Source: an uncultured Opitutaceae bacterium (GTDB lineage: Bacteria > Verrucomicrobiota > Verrucomicrobiia > Opitutales > Opitutaceae). From it: a DNA stretch of 64,000 bases. The stretch lies in NCBI GenBank assembly GCA_937902925.1, contig CALFNN010000030.1, forward strand, positions 1 through 64,000. The letters are read 5' to 3'. Numbering within the stretch: position 1 is the first letter of the stretch; each line of letters starts with the position of its first letter. Under the pieces are notes generated by a model. That model saw only the letters and a list, made by a program, of their open reading frames with translations, was not told the DNA's origin and made no database searches. Of this stretch, positions 46,302-55,598 are shown in pieces. The position numbers were made by a program, and so were the translations under genes.

Positions 46302-49262
46302 TTACGAGCCGCGCACCAACAGCAGCCACGCCTCGGCACTCGGCTTCGCGATCGAGCTTCCACCGTCGAGCTTTGCCGCCGTCGTCTCGCCGCTGCGCGG
46401 ATTGAACCACGTCGCCGCGGTCGCCCCGAGCGGTTGCGTCAGCGCGATTGTTCCCCCCGTTGCCGAATAAATCAACACGGTCGCCCGTTTCGCATCGGCG
46501 AGACACCACGCGCCGGTCGCGAATCCGTCCAGCGGCTTCATCTGCGGCAGCACGTCCGCCACCCGCTCGCTCACGAAGCGCATCAACGCCCGGTCGTTGT
46601 GCGGCGCCCCCGCCTGGCCCGCCTGCGATTCGGCCGCCACTGGCGACGCGCCGCCGGCCAGCAGGACCGGAATTCCTCCGAAGCCCGCGTGCCCGCCAAC
46701 GACCGCCTTGTCGGGAAACTTGTCGCGATACTCGCGCACCTGCCGGTAGACGAACTCCGGTTTGCTCGGCATGATCGCATCCCGCCCGAACGCCTCCGTC
46801 CGCAATTCGCGAAACGCCAGCTTCGCCTGCCCGTCGGGCGCGAAGAGTTTGCCGTCGGGCAGATACTGCCAGTAGCGCGTGTCGATGACGTCGACCAACG
46901 CCGCCCGCGCCGGATCGGCGAGGATCGCATCCGTCACCGCCTTGCTCGTCTGCAACTGCAGCCGCACGTGCCGGCCGTGCGCCTTTTCCCACGCCGCCAC
47001 GGTGTCGATGAAGAACTGCTGGAACGGCAGCGGCCCCGCGAACTGGTAGCCGAGCGTCAGCACGAAATTGGGCGAGTCACCGAGGACGTCGAGGATGTGA
47101 TTGATATAGAGTTCGTGCAGCGGGCGCCGCACGGGATTCGTCACATCGTAGAACCGGTCCGCGATGTGATGCCGGCTTTGCGTGGCGCCCTCCCAGTTCG
47201 GCGGCTCGGGGAAGCCGACGTCGTTGATGTTGTTCGCCGCGCGCCACGCATATTCCGCCCAGTGCGCCGCCGCTTCCTCGACGTTGTGATTGTCGTAAGC
47301 CTGGCAGACGAAGACCAATCCTTTCGCCGCGCAGTCGTCGGCCAGTTCGCGCAGCCGCGCAAAATACCACGGGTTGAATTTCGTCAGGTCGTATTTGCTC
47401 AGCCCGTCCCACGCCTTGCCCTGCCCGCTGCGGGCCCACGGCGACTCGAAGAACGGCCCCCAAACCTCGCCATCCTCCCAGCGGGTGATGATGTGGCCCT
47501 CACGCCGCCGGTCATACCAGAGGCCGGGGAATGCGTAGTAAAACGGAGTGCCCCGATCGATCATCGTATTGGTGAGAACATCGAGATTCTCGGTTGCCGT
47601 CGGCCCCTCGCGCCCCGGCGCCCAGCGGGTCGGGCTCGAGGCCGGCCGCGCGCGAGCCGGGATCAACTGGCCCTGCCACAACGCGCTGTTCATCGCGTCG
47701 CCGAAGAGCGCCCGGCCGCCCACGACGAAATAGCCGCCCACGATCGAAACCGCTTTCACCGGTCGCGCGGCCGGCGCCGCCACCGGCCCGGAAAGCGCCG
47801 GCATGGTCGCCGGATCGCGCGGCGCGCTCGACGCCGCCAGCGCCGCGACCGCCGCCCCGCCCGCCCGGGTGGCGAGCTGCTGGCGATACAGCGACGGCGT
47901 GTCCGCGTTGACGGTGACCCGGTTCGGTGCGCCGGGCGGATTGTCCACCGCGATGCGGCCGGCGGACGCGCAGTTCCACAGCACACAATTCGCCGCGGTC
48001 CACGCCGCGCCCTGCGTCTTCTCGCGGAGATTCGCCAGCGCGAGCGCGGCCCCCTGGATCGACACGCGGTCGTAGAGCGCCCCGCTCGCCCAGCTCTCGA
48101 ACGGGCCGCTGTCGGCATTCGCGCGCAGCGCCGTGCACTCGAGGAACACATTCGGCCCCGCCGAACAATGGCCCACCACGAAATCTCGCCAGCCATCCTC
48201 GGCCGTGCAGCGCTGCACGAGCACCTGCTGGCCGCCGACGTAAAAACTCACGCGCCGCCAGCCGCCGATCTCGGACACCGGCTCAAGGCTCGCACAATCC
48301 TCGACCGTCACCGCCCGCGCGGTGTCGCTCACCCAGACGCAGGAACTCACGAATTTTTTCGCCGTCACCCGGCGCACCCAGGCGTTCTCCGCGTCAGCGA
48401 CCGCCACGCAGATCCACGCGTGTTCCTCGTCGAGCGGATTGCCCGCGCTGACTTCGCTGATGCACGTCAGGTTTTCGACGCCGACATTCCGCAGGCGGTC
48501 GGGCCATGCGAGCGGATGCACCGTCGCGCCGCCGAATTTCGCCTCGAGCGCCGTCGTGATCGGCGCGTCGAGCGTGACCTGGTTTGCCGCCGCGTCGACC
48601 GCCGCGACCGTTCGCTCCCACTCGATATCGCGCGAGCCGGGCGTCCAGTCGAGGCGCGCCTCGCGATACTGCCCGACCACGGGATAGTCGTTCGCCTTGA
48701 TCGCCTCGATCCATTCGCGCGTGCTGGGCCGGCGCACGAGCACGCGGGCGCCGGGCGCGAGGCCGGCCACATTGGAAAGCGTGAGGCCGGTCGCACCGGC
48801 GGGGACCGTTTCGTCGGCGACTTTCAACCCGGTCCCGACCACGCGCGATTGGGTGTCGCCACGCACCTGGATCAAGGTCCGCCGCGAGTTTCCGGCGGCG
48901 ATCAGCGTCGAGTCGTTGCCGCGCAACACCACGCCCGAGGCGTCCATCCGCAATTGCCCCGCGATCCGATACGTGCCGCGCTGCAGCGCCACCGCTCCCC
49001 GGAACCCATTCGCATCGAGCGGCAGCTTCGCCACCGCATCGAGCGCCGCCTGCACCAGCGCCGTGTCGTCGCCGCCCGTGGGCGCGACGGTGTAGCGTGC
49101 CGCCACCGCCGGCACTGGCACGCCGCCTCCACCATAACCCGCCCGCGAAAAGTCCATCGGCGGCGGGGCCGCCGCCGCGGCATCCGACCGATCGCTGCCC
49201 GCCAGGAGCAACGCCGCGCCAAGGACGAGCGAGCCGAGTTTCCGACCGGGGAATTTATTCAT
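46302..49262 (-). CDS. Exported beta-helix protein with C-terminal barrel-like domain (pectate-lyase-like, DUF6298-type)
   Basis: The protein has 986 residues. After a signal peptide (about 1-30), residues about 40-480 look like a right-handed parallel beta-helix of the pectate-lyase/GH28 type: a TGGDDTALVQAALDAVAKLP opening, LQRGTYRIAGQLRMDASGVVLRG, and repeated short strands such as VEDCASLEPV and VLVQRCTAEDGW. A Pro/Ala-rich linker (about 485-520) leads to a second half with NSALWQGQLIP, FYYAFPGLWYDRRREGH, WGPFFESPWARSG and LVFVCQAYDNHNVEE, resembling a TIM-barrel hydrolase-like domain that I associate with DUF6298. ATG 49262 overlaps the GH105 stop by 8 bases, so translation is coupled. 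Substrate presumably pectic; activity unknown. Confidence 0.72.
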   Translation of the reverse strand: MNKFPGRKLGSLVLGAALLLAGSDRSDAAAAAPPPMDFSRAGYGGGGVPVPAVAARYTVAPTGGDDTALVQAALDAVAKLPLDANGFRGAVALQRGTYRIAGQLRMDASGVVLRGNDSTLIAAGNSRRTLIQVRGDTQSRVVGTGLKVADETVPAGATGLTLSNVAGLAPGARVLVRRPSTREWIEAIKANDYPVVGQYREARLDWTPGSRDIEWERTVAAVDAAANQVTLDAPITTALEAKFGGATVHPLAWPDRLRNVGVENLTCISEVSAGNPLDEEHAWICVAVADAENAWVRRVTAKKFVSSCVWVSDTARAVTVEDCASLEPVSEIGGWRRVSFYVGGQQVLVQRCTAEDGWRDFVVGHCSAGPNVFLECTALRANADSGPFESWASGALYDRVSIQGAALALANLREKTQGAAWTAANCVLWNCASAGRIAVDNPPGAPNRVTVNADTPSLYRQQLATRAGGAAVAALAASSAPRDPATMPALSGPVAAPAARPVKAVSIVGGYFVVGGRALFGDAMNSALWQGQLIPARARPASSPTRWAPGREGPTATENLDVLTNTMIDRGTPFYYAFPGLWYDRRREGHIITRWEDGEVWGPFFESPWARSGQGKAWDGLSKYDLTKFNPWYFARLRELADDCAAKGLVFVCQAYDNHNVEEAAAHWAEYAWRAANNINDVGFPEPPNWEGATQSRHHIADRFYDVTNPVRRPLHELYINHILDVLGDSPNFVLTLGYQFAGPLPFQQFFIDTVAAWEKAHGRHVRLQLQTSKAVTDAILADPARAALVDVIDTRYWQYLPDGKLFAPDGQAKLAFRELRTEAFGRDAIMPSKPEFVYRQVREYRDKFPDKAVVGGHAGFGGIPVLLAGGASPVAAESQAGQAGAPHNDRALMRFVSERVADVLPQMKPLDGFATGAWCLADAKRATVLIYSATGGTIALTQPLGATAATWFNPRSGETTAAKLDGGSSIAKPSAEAWLLLVRGS

Positions 49263-50655
49263 GTTCGCGATAGCTGGTCGCGCCGCCATCCTTCGGCACG
49301 TAGTGGTAGGTGCGGAGCTTGATCTGGATGTCGACCGCCGGATTCTTGAGCAGCTTGATCATCTCGGAACCCGCCAGGAGCGTCGGGCCGTAGCCGTGCA
49401 ACGCGTAGACGCTCGCCGGCCGGTTGTAATAATAGATCGGGTCGCTCGCGAACGTCGTGCCGACGCACGTGCCCTCGACCTGGCCCTTGGCGTTGATCCG
49501 CGTCGAGAGGCCGACCCAGCCGGCCTGCGCGATCGAGCCGTAGGTCGTCGGGCTGATCCAGCCTTGGTTGATCGCGTGGGCGTAGCCGTAAACGAACATC
49601 GCCGTGCAGGACGTTTCGAGATAAGTGTCGTTGCGGTCGAGCAATTGGTGCCAGAGCCCGAGGCCCGACTGATATTGGGCGACGCCACGCAACACGGCCC
49701 GCAGTTGCGCCATCACCGGCGCGTAACCGGGATGATCCTTCGGCAGCACGTCGAGCAGGTCGCACATCGCCAGCACCGCCCAGCCGTTGGCCCGGCCCCA
49801 GTAGAATTGCGGCGCGTCAGGGTTGTTCGCGTTCCAGCCGTGCGTATAAATATTGAGCTGCTTGTTGAAAAGGTAACCGGACATCTGGACGACATTCTTC
49901 ACCGCGTCGTCGAACCACGCCCGGTCGCCGGTCAGGTGGCCCATTTCCGCGAGCGCGGGCACGCCCATGTAGATGTCGTCGGCCCAGAGCGACTGCGCCT
50001 GCGGGCGCTGGCGGGCGAGCGTGCCGTCGGCGAGCCGGTATTGCTTGTGCCCCACCCAGTCGCTCCACCGGTCGATGACGGGCTTCAGCTCCGGCCCGAT
50101 CTTCGCCAGTCGCGCACGGATGAGCGCTGCGCACATCGAGCCGCAATCGTCGAGCGCGCGCGGCTCGAGCAGTCCGCGAACCGGACTGCGATCGACGCCG
50201 AATTTCTCCGCCTGCGCCTGAAAATACGGCAGCGTCCGGCCGATGAAATCGAGGTGTCGCGCCGTGAACGCCGTGAACGCCTTGTCGCCGGTGACCGCGG
50301 CGGCCCGCAGCATGCCGGCGTGCACCACGCCCATCTCGTAGGCGAGCAGGCTGAAATTCGCCTCGGTGCGCTCCATCACCGCGTCGGCCACCGGCGTCGT
50401 TAAATCGGTGATTGCCTTGCCCGTCGTCCGGCTGACCACGCGCGTCGGCGTGGCGGACTCCAAAAATCCACGGACGCGTTCGAGCGTCTCCGTGATCTCG
50501 CCGACGGTCGGCAGCTGATACGGGACCGGATAGGTCGGTTCGCCGGAATCGTTGGGATCCTTGTTGTCGCGATTGTGGTAGGGGCCGTCGGCCCGAAGCG
50601 AGGCAGTGGCCATGGTCAAGGCAATGAGGGGAAGACGATAACGACGCGTATTCAT
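49255..50655 (-). CDS. GH105 unsaturated rhamnogalacturonyl/galacturonyl hydrolase
   Basis: GH105 enzymes remove the unsaturated uronic acid from the non-reducing end of pectin-lyase products. The 466 residues include a signal peptide (about 1-23). The (alpha/alpha)6 barrel carries the catalytic region SLWADDIYMGVPALAEMG, then YWGRANGWAVLAMCDLLDVLP and CTAMFVYGYAHAINQG, which are family hallmarks. I use ATG 50655 (MNTRRYRLPL); a GTG eight codons upstream is less likely. It lies between the six-hairpin glycosidase and the beta-helix gene, and its product would be the DKI used by KduI. Confidence 0.92.
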   Translation of the reverse strand: MNTRRYRLPLIALTMATASLRADGPYHNRDNKDPNDSGEPTYPVPYQLPTVGEITETLERVRGFLESATPTRVVSRTTGKAITDLTTPVADAVMERTEANFSLLAYEMGVVHAGMLRAAAVTGDKAFTAFTARHLDFIGRTLPYFQAQAEKFGVDRSPVRGLLEPRALDDCGSMCAALIRARLAKIGPELKPVIDRWSDWVGHKQYRLADGTLARQRPQAQSLWADDIYMGVPALAEMGHLTGDRAWFDDAVKNVVQMSGYLFNKQLNIYTHGWNANNPDAPQFYWGRANGWAVLAMCDLLDVLPKDHPGYAPVMAQLRAVLRGVAQYQSGLGLWHQLLDRNDTYLETSCTAMFVYGYAHAINQGWISPTTYGSIAQAGWVGLSTRINAKGQVEGTCVGTTFASDPIYYYNRPASVYALHGYGPTLLAGSEMIKLLKNPAVDIQIKLRTYHYVPKDGGATSYREHE

Positions 50656-50758
50656 GAGAGGTGCGAGAGCGGAATTCACCCGATGCGGAACGACGGGTGA
50701 CCGAATGAGGCCGGGCGCGCGAACACCGAACCGGACGTGGAAAATCTTTCCGCAACCA

Positions 50759-52966
50759 TCACGGCAATGGATGCAGGCCTTCGCTGCGCACGACCCAGGT
50801 GCCGTCGTGCGGGAATCCCGGGGCGTCGTGCGTCGGCGCGCCGTCCCAGCCTGCCGCCATCATGGCCACCGCGGAAAGCAGCGCGCCATTGCCCGGCAGA
50901 TAAATCGGAAGGTCGTCGCGTTGCTTGTTGTGGCCGGCGGCGGTGTAGCTGTTGTTCGGGCCGTCGCTCTTCAGCAGCACGTCGATCGCCTTCTTTGGTT
51001 CGCCCAGCCGCGCCGCGGTCATCGCGATCATCGGGTAGTCCCAGCCCCAGATTTTCGTCTCCCAGTCCCACGTCGTGAGCACGGCATCGAGCGTCCGCGC
51101 CATCGTCGCGCGATCGACGCCGTCGCCCGGGAGTTGCCCCAGCGCCATCAGGAACGACGGATGGTCGTGCCGGCTGTCCTTGTTGTCCCACGTGTCGGGG
51201 TTCGACTCGAGCGCGACATACTTGCCGTCCTTCTGCGGCAAAGGCGCGAGGTGCGCGATCATCCGGTCCCACTCGGGATCGCGTTTCATCCCGAGGCGCT
51301 CGCGCCACTGCTGCGCGATCTGCAGCCCGCGCGACCAGTAGCTCAGCTCGTAGCACGGGTTCATGCTCGTCGCCTGGCTGTAGATTTCCTGGGCGATCCA
51401 CAGCGGCGGACCGAGGTTGTAACACTGCCGCGCCTCGTCCCAGTGCAGCATCGACGCCATGCAATCCGCCGTGTCGAGCACGAGTTCGCGATAGTGTTCG
51501 AGCGTCTCCTTCGTCGGCGTGTTACGGTAGAGCAGCTCCGCGAGATGGATCGGGTGCGGCTGGTTCCAGACGATGAGCGGATTGCCGCCCGGGCTCTCGC
51601 GGAAGTCCGGCCCGATCATCTTCGGCCAGCGCGCGCCGCGCAGATCGCGGCCCTTCGCGATTTCGCGCGCGATCGGCAGTGCCCGCACGAACGCTTCCAG
51701 GTTTCGCGCCAGCAACGCCTCGCGTCCCCACAGCGCGAAATGCGCCGTGTGCCACCAGATCATCTCCGTGTGGTGCTTGTTATACCACGTGCTGATCGTC
51801 AGCCCGCTCTCCGACGGCGGAAAGTCGCCCGCGCACTGGATCGCCGTCAAATACTGCGAAAGCACCACGCGCCGCTCGAGTTCGGCGGCTCGCGGATCGG
51901 TGCTGCCCGTGAAATCGACCGCGCCGCCGCTTTGCCAGAATTTCTCCCAGTTCGCCGCGCTGGCCGCGCGCACGGCGGCGGCCCCGGGTGGCACAGCGGG
52001 CGGATCAGCCGCGAACGCGATCGTAAACTCCAGGACACCGCTGTTGGCTGAAATCGTGAACACATGCGGGCCCGCCGCCACGATTTCGACCGGCTCGGCG
52101 GAGGAAAGGAGGGCGAAGTAACGCGAACCATCCCGCACGTGCTCGAACGCCGCGAGCTTCTGGCCGCCCGGCACCAGCTTGACGTTCGTCGTGTGCGAGT
52201 CCGGCTCCGACCAGTCCAGCGCCGGATTGTTTTTCGTCTTCAGCACGTAGCCGCGCGGAAACGCGATCCGAACGCCCAGCCGGTGTCGCGCGATGAGCGG
52301 CGACTCGATCCGCACCGCCAGCTTGTCCGGCGCAGGCGTTTCGAGTCCGCCCCGGTCGTCGACCATGCCGCTGCCGGTCGACGGCGCCACCGCCACGACG
52401 ACCGTCACGAGTGCGCCGTCGAGCGTGTAGCGACTCGTGAGCGTGCCCGTCCACAGGTCGAGCGTCTGGTCGATATCGCGCACATCGGCCGTTGCGATCG
52501 GCGCCGCACCTTCCCCGAGACGCACGAGCGCGATCTGCGGCAGTGGCAGCTCCTGCGGATTCTCGCGCAGCCACTGGCCGGCCGGACTGCGCTCGTTCGT
52601 CGGATAGCCCAGCGTCTTGCCATAGGCCGTGAACGGACGATCCGCGTCGCTCAGCTTGTAGCCGTTGGGATTCGGGTTCGTATGCCACGACCACCGGGCC
52701 TGCGTCTCGGTCTCGATCCCGTGCGCGTGATAATAATCGGTGAACGTCTGCAGCCCCGTCACGTCGGCGGTGAAGCAGAACTCCCCGTTCCCGACCGAGA
52801 GTGGCGCCCAGGGGTCGACCGCCGTGAGGTGCGGGTTGTGCCGCGTCACGAGCGCGTGCCGGTCGATTTTGCCCGCGGCCTCGGCGGCTTGGGCCAGGGG
52901 CGCGGTCACGGCGACGACGCCGGCCAGTGTCACGGTGACGGAAAAACGAAGAAGGAAGGCAACCAT
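50759..52966 (-). CDS. Exported (alpha/alpha)6 glycosidase-like protein (GH65/GH95-like, uncharacterised)
   Basis: This 735-residue protein has a signal peptide (about 1-28, ending in PLAQA). An N-terminal beta-sandwich contains APLSVGNGEFCFTADVTGLQ. The helical barrel contains TISTWYNKHHTEMIWWHTAHF, GNPLIVWNQPHPIHLAELLYR and TTWDWETKIWGWDYPMIA. This two-domain layout resembles GH65, GH95 and related six-hairpin enzymes. Candidate acids are Glu in HTEMIWW and Asp/Glu in WDWETK. I start at ATG 52966 (MVAFLLRFSV); the frame is open 28 codons further without a signal-peptide fit. It is first in the leftward pectin operon. Substrate unknown; rhamnogalacturonan fragments are plausible. Confidence 0.7.
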   Translation of the reverse strand: MVAFLLRFSVTVTLAGVVAVTAPLAQAAEAAGKIDRHALVTRHNPHLTAVDPWAPLSVGNGEFCFTADVTGLQTFTDYYHAHGIETETQARWSWHTNPNPNGYKLSDADRPFTAYGKTLGYPTNERSPAGQWLRENPQELPLPQIALVRLGEGAAPIATADVRDIDQTLDLWTGTLTSRYTLDGALVTVVVAVAPSTGSGMVDDRGGLETPAPDKLAVRIESPLIARHRLGVRIAFPRGYVLKTKNNPALDWSEPDSHTTNVKLVPGGQKLAAFEHVRDGSRYFALLSSAEPVEIVAAGPHVFTISANSGVLEFTIAFAADPPAVPPGAAAVRAASAANWEKFWQSGGAVDFTGSTDPRAAELERRVVLSQYLTAIQCAGDFPPSESGLTISTWYNKHHTEMIWWHTAHFALWGREALLARNLEAFVRALPIAREIAKGRDLRGARWPKMIGPDFRESPGGNPLIVWNQPHPIHLAELLYRNTPTKETLEHYRELVLDTADCMASMLHWDEARQCYNLGPPLWIAQEIYSQATSMNPCYELSYWSRGLQIAQQWRERLGMKRDPEWDRMIAHLAPLPQKDGKYVALESNPDTWDNKDSRHDHPSFLMALGQLPGDGVDRATMARTLDAVLTTWDWETKIWGWDYPMIAMTAARLGEPKKAIDVLLKSDGPNNSYTAAGHNKQRDDLPIYLPGNGALLSAVAMMAAGWDGAPTHDAPGFPHDGTWVVRSEGLHPLP

Positions 52967-53145
52967 AAGAGGGTAAGCCCGCCACCGGCGTTCGGAGCGG
53001 GAAGATAGATTTGTGGCGGTCGGCGCGCCTCGCGCAACGCCAAAGGACACGTGTCAAAATACGTTCCGGGACCGACCGACCGCCGATTTCCTGTAACGAA
53101 CCGAATCCGGTCGAGTTTATTCACCGCACCTCCACAACTGATTCC

Positions 53146-54063
53146 ATGCTTCATCTTCGCTCCGTCACCAAGCGCTACGGTTCGCTGGTCGCGCTCGACG
53201 ACGTGTCGCTCGACATCGCCCGCGGTGAGTTCTTCGGCCTGCTCGGGCCGAACGGCGCCGGCAAGTCCACCCTGATGTCGCTCGTCGCCGGCCTGCGCGC
53301 GCCCGATTCCGGCACGCTCACGCTCGACGGCGCACCGCTCACCGCCGCCAACGCCGCCTCGCGCACGTCGCTCGGGCTCGTGCCCCAGCACATCGCGCTC
53401 TACCCCGAGCTTACCGCGCCCGAAAACCTCCGCATCTTCGGCGCGCTCTACGGCCTGCGCGGAGGCGACCTTCGCGCCCGCATCGACGCCGCCCTCGAGG
53501 CCGTGCAACTCGCCGACCGCCGCCGCGATGCCGTGAAGACGTTTTCCGGCGGCATGCAGCGCCGGCTCAACCTCGTCGCGGCCCTCCTCCACCGGCCCAA
53601 GCTCCTCCTCTGCGACGAGCCCACCGTCGGCGTCGATCCGCAATCCCGCCTCGCCATCTTCGAATACCTCGAGGCCCTCAACCGCGACGGGCTCACGATC
53701 ATCTACTCCACGCACTACATGGAGGAGGCCACGCGTCTCTGCTCGCGCATCGGCATCATCGACCACGGCCGGCTCCACGCCCTCGGCACGCTCGACGAAC
53801 TGCTCGCGCAACTGCCCTTCGAGGAGGAAATCCGCTTCCCCGCCACGCCCGCGACCGCCGCGCTCGCCGCCGACCTTCCGGTCCACGGCGAACTCGCCAC
53901 GGCAGACGCCATCCACCGTTTCCGCCCGCGCCCCGATTTCAAGCTCTCGGCCTTTTTCGGCGCCGCGGAGTCGCATGCGCTCCCCGGCCGCCTTTTTACC
54001 AGTCAGCGCCCCACCCTCGAAGCGCTCTTCCTCCACCTCACCGGCCGCACCCTCCGGGAGTAA
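53146..54063 (+). CDS. ABC transporter ATP-binding protein
   Basis: This 305-residue ATPase has Walker A GPNGAGKS (34-41), signature FSGGMQRRLN (near 131), Walker B LLLCDEPTVGVD (near 155) and the switch His in YSTHYMEEA. The C-terminal 80 residues form the extra domain common in ABC-2 exporter ATPases (DRA/NodI/CcmA type). ATG 53146 is used, although the frame is open upstream. It is paired with the permease 61 bases downstream. The region upstream (52967-53145) is divergent with the leftward pectin operon and holds both promoters. Confidence 0.92.
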   Translation: MLHLRSVTKRYGSLVALDDVSLDIARGEFFGLLGPNGAGKSTLMSLVAGLRAPDSGTLTLDGAPLTAANAASRTSLGLVPQHIALYPELTAPENLRIFGALYGLRGGDLRARIDAALEAVQLADRRRDAVKTFSGGMQRRLNLVAALLHRPKLLLCDEPTVGVDPQSRLAIFEYLEALNRDGLTIIYSTHYMEEATRLCSRIGIIDHGRLHALGTLDELLAQLPFEEEIRFPATPATAALAADLPVHGELATADAIHRFRPRPDFKLSAFFGAAESHALPGRLFTSQRPTLEALFLHLTGRTLRE

Positions 54064-54124
54064 ATCGCCCGGTCGTTCAACTCCCCGCCTTCAACTTTCA
54101 ACTGCGCCGCCCGCGGCTCCCCTC

Positions 54125-55564
54125 ATGCGCTCCATCCTCGTTCTCCTCCGCAAGGATTTCACCAATTTCCTGCGCAACAAGGCGGCCGTTTCCCTCACGT
54201 TCCTCATCCCGTTCGTGATGATCTGGCTGTTCGGAATCATCTTCGGCGTGAACAAGAAGGACTCCGGCCCCAACGGCATTCCGCTCGCCGTCGTCAACGC
54301 CAGCGACAACCCCGCCGCGCAGAAACTCGTCGACGCCCTGAAGACCGAGAAAAGTTTCCGCGTCATCACCGAGTTCGTCAGTCCCGACAAATCCCGGCGC
54401 CCCCTCACCGAGGCCGATCTCCGCCCGCTGATGCAGGCACCCGACGCCCCCTTCCGCTTCGCCCTCGTCATCCCACCCGATCTCGTGCGCACGAAGGATT
54501 TCGGGCTGCACCTGAAAATCTTCTCCAACCCGCGCAACGAGATCGAAACGCAGACCGTGAACGGCATCCTGCAGAAGACGATTTTTACCAATGTTCCCCA
54601 GCTCCTCGGCGAATCCCTGCAGGCCAGCGCGAAGGACTATCTCGGCAGTCCCGCCTTCAAACAGTTCAACGGCACGATCGCCGGCGCCGTCGCCGACGCC
54701 TTCGGTGGCGACAAGGAGAAAATCCAGCAGCGGATCGAGGCGGGCGATTTCGGCCTCGGCCGCGTCATCGGCCCGGCCAAGCCCGCCGATCCCTCGCTCC
54801 GCCGCCTCGATAACAACCCCACGCCCGCGCCGGCGGGCTCGGCCCAATCGACCAGCGCGTCCGCGGCCCCCGCCCCTGCGGCCTCCAACGCCGCCGCCGA
54901 CACCCTCGCCCGCATCGTCCGCCTCGAAACCGTTCAGGTCGTCGGCGCCAACGTGAAGAGTCCCGCCGCCACCAGCATCGTCGGCGGCTGGGCGATTCAG
55001 TTCCTGCTGTTCGCCCTTAGCGCCTCCGCCACGAGCCTTTTCCGCGAGCGCGACGCCGGCCTCTTCCAGCGGCTGCTCGCCTCGCCGGTCACCCGCGCCC
55101 AGATCCTTTGGAGCAAATTCCTCTACGGCGTCTGCCTTGGCATCATCCAACTCATGGTGCTGTTCTTCGCCGGCCGCGTGCTCTTCGGCATCGAGATCGA
55201 GCGCCACGTCGGCCTGCTCTTGATCGTCTGCACCTTCGCCGCATCCGCGTGCACCTCCTTCGGCATGCTCCTCGCCGCCATCGCGCCGAACGCCGAGGCC
55301 GCTCAGGGTCTCGCGACGTTTCTGATCATGATGATGAGCTCCCTCGGCGGCGCGTGGTTCCCCATCACGCTCATGCCCGTGTTCATCCAGCAATTCAGCA
55401 AGCTCACCCTCGTCTATTGGTCGATGGAGGGCTTCAGCTCCGTGCTGTGGGCCGGCCAGTCGTTCCTCCAAATTCTTCCCATCCTCGGCATCCTTGCCGG
55501 CATCACCGCGGTCGTCATGAGCATCGCCATCTGGCGGTTCAACCGCGGCCGGATTTTCGAGTGA
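54125..55564 (+). CDS. ABC-2 type transporter permease
   Basis: This 479-residue permease has one N-terminal transmembrane helix (about 20-39, VSLTFLIPFVMIWLFGIIFG) and a large extracytoplasmic region of about 240 residues including a Pro/Ala/Ser-rich linker near 235-260. Five or six helices at the C-terminus carry the ABC-2 core: SLFRERDAGLFQRLLASPVTRAQIL, then GLATFLIMMMSSLGGAWFPI. This is the layout of NatB/YhfH-type exporters. With the upstream ATPase it should form a homodimeric exporter. Substrate unknown. TTCAACTTTCAACT lies at 54090-54103 just before the start. Confidence 0.9.
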   Translation: MRSILVLLRKDFTNFLRNKAAVSLTFLIPFVMIWLFGIIFGVNKKDSGPNGIPLAVVNASDNPAAQKLVDALKTEKSFRVITEFVSPDKSRRPLTEADLRPLMQAPDAPFRFALVIPPDLVRTKDFGLHLKIFSNPRNEIETQTVNGILQKTIFTNVPQLLGESLQASAKDYLGSPAFKQFNGTIAGAVADAFGGDKEKIQQRIEAGDFGLGRVIGPAKPADPSLRRLDNNPTPAPAGSAQSTSASAAPAPAASNAAADTLARIVRLETVQVVGANVKSPAATSIVGGWAIQFLLFALSASATSLFRERDAGLFQRLLASPVTRAQILWSKFLYGVCLGIIQLMVLFFAGRVLFGIEIERHVGLLLIVCTFAASACTSFGMLLAAIAPNAEAAQGLATFLIMMMSSLGGAWFPITLMPVFIQQFSKLTLVYWSMEGFSSVLWAGQSFLQILPILGILAGITAVVMSIAIWRFNRGRIFE

Positions 55565-55598
55565 CAACGTTGCGCAAACTCGCCGCGATGTCGGGCGT

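Noticed and set aside
46086-49322. A 1078-codon plus-strand frame opposite the beta-helix gene
   Set aside because: Arginine-rich shadow translation with no motif, whereas the minus-strand frame has a signal peptide, beta-helix pattern and coupled GH105 neighbour.
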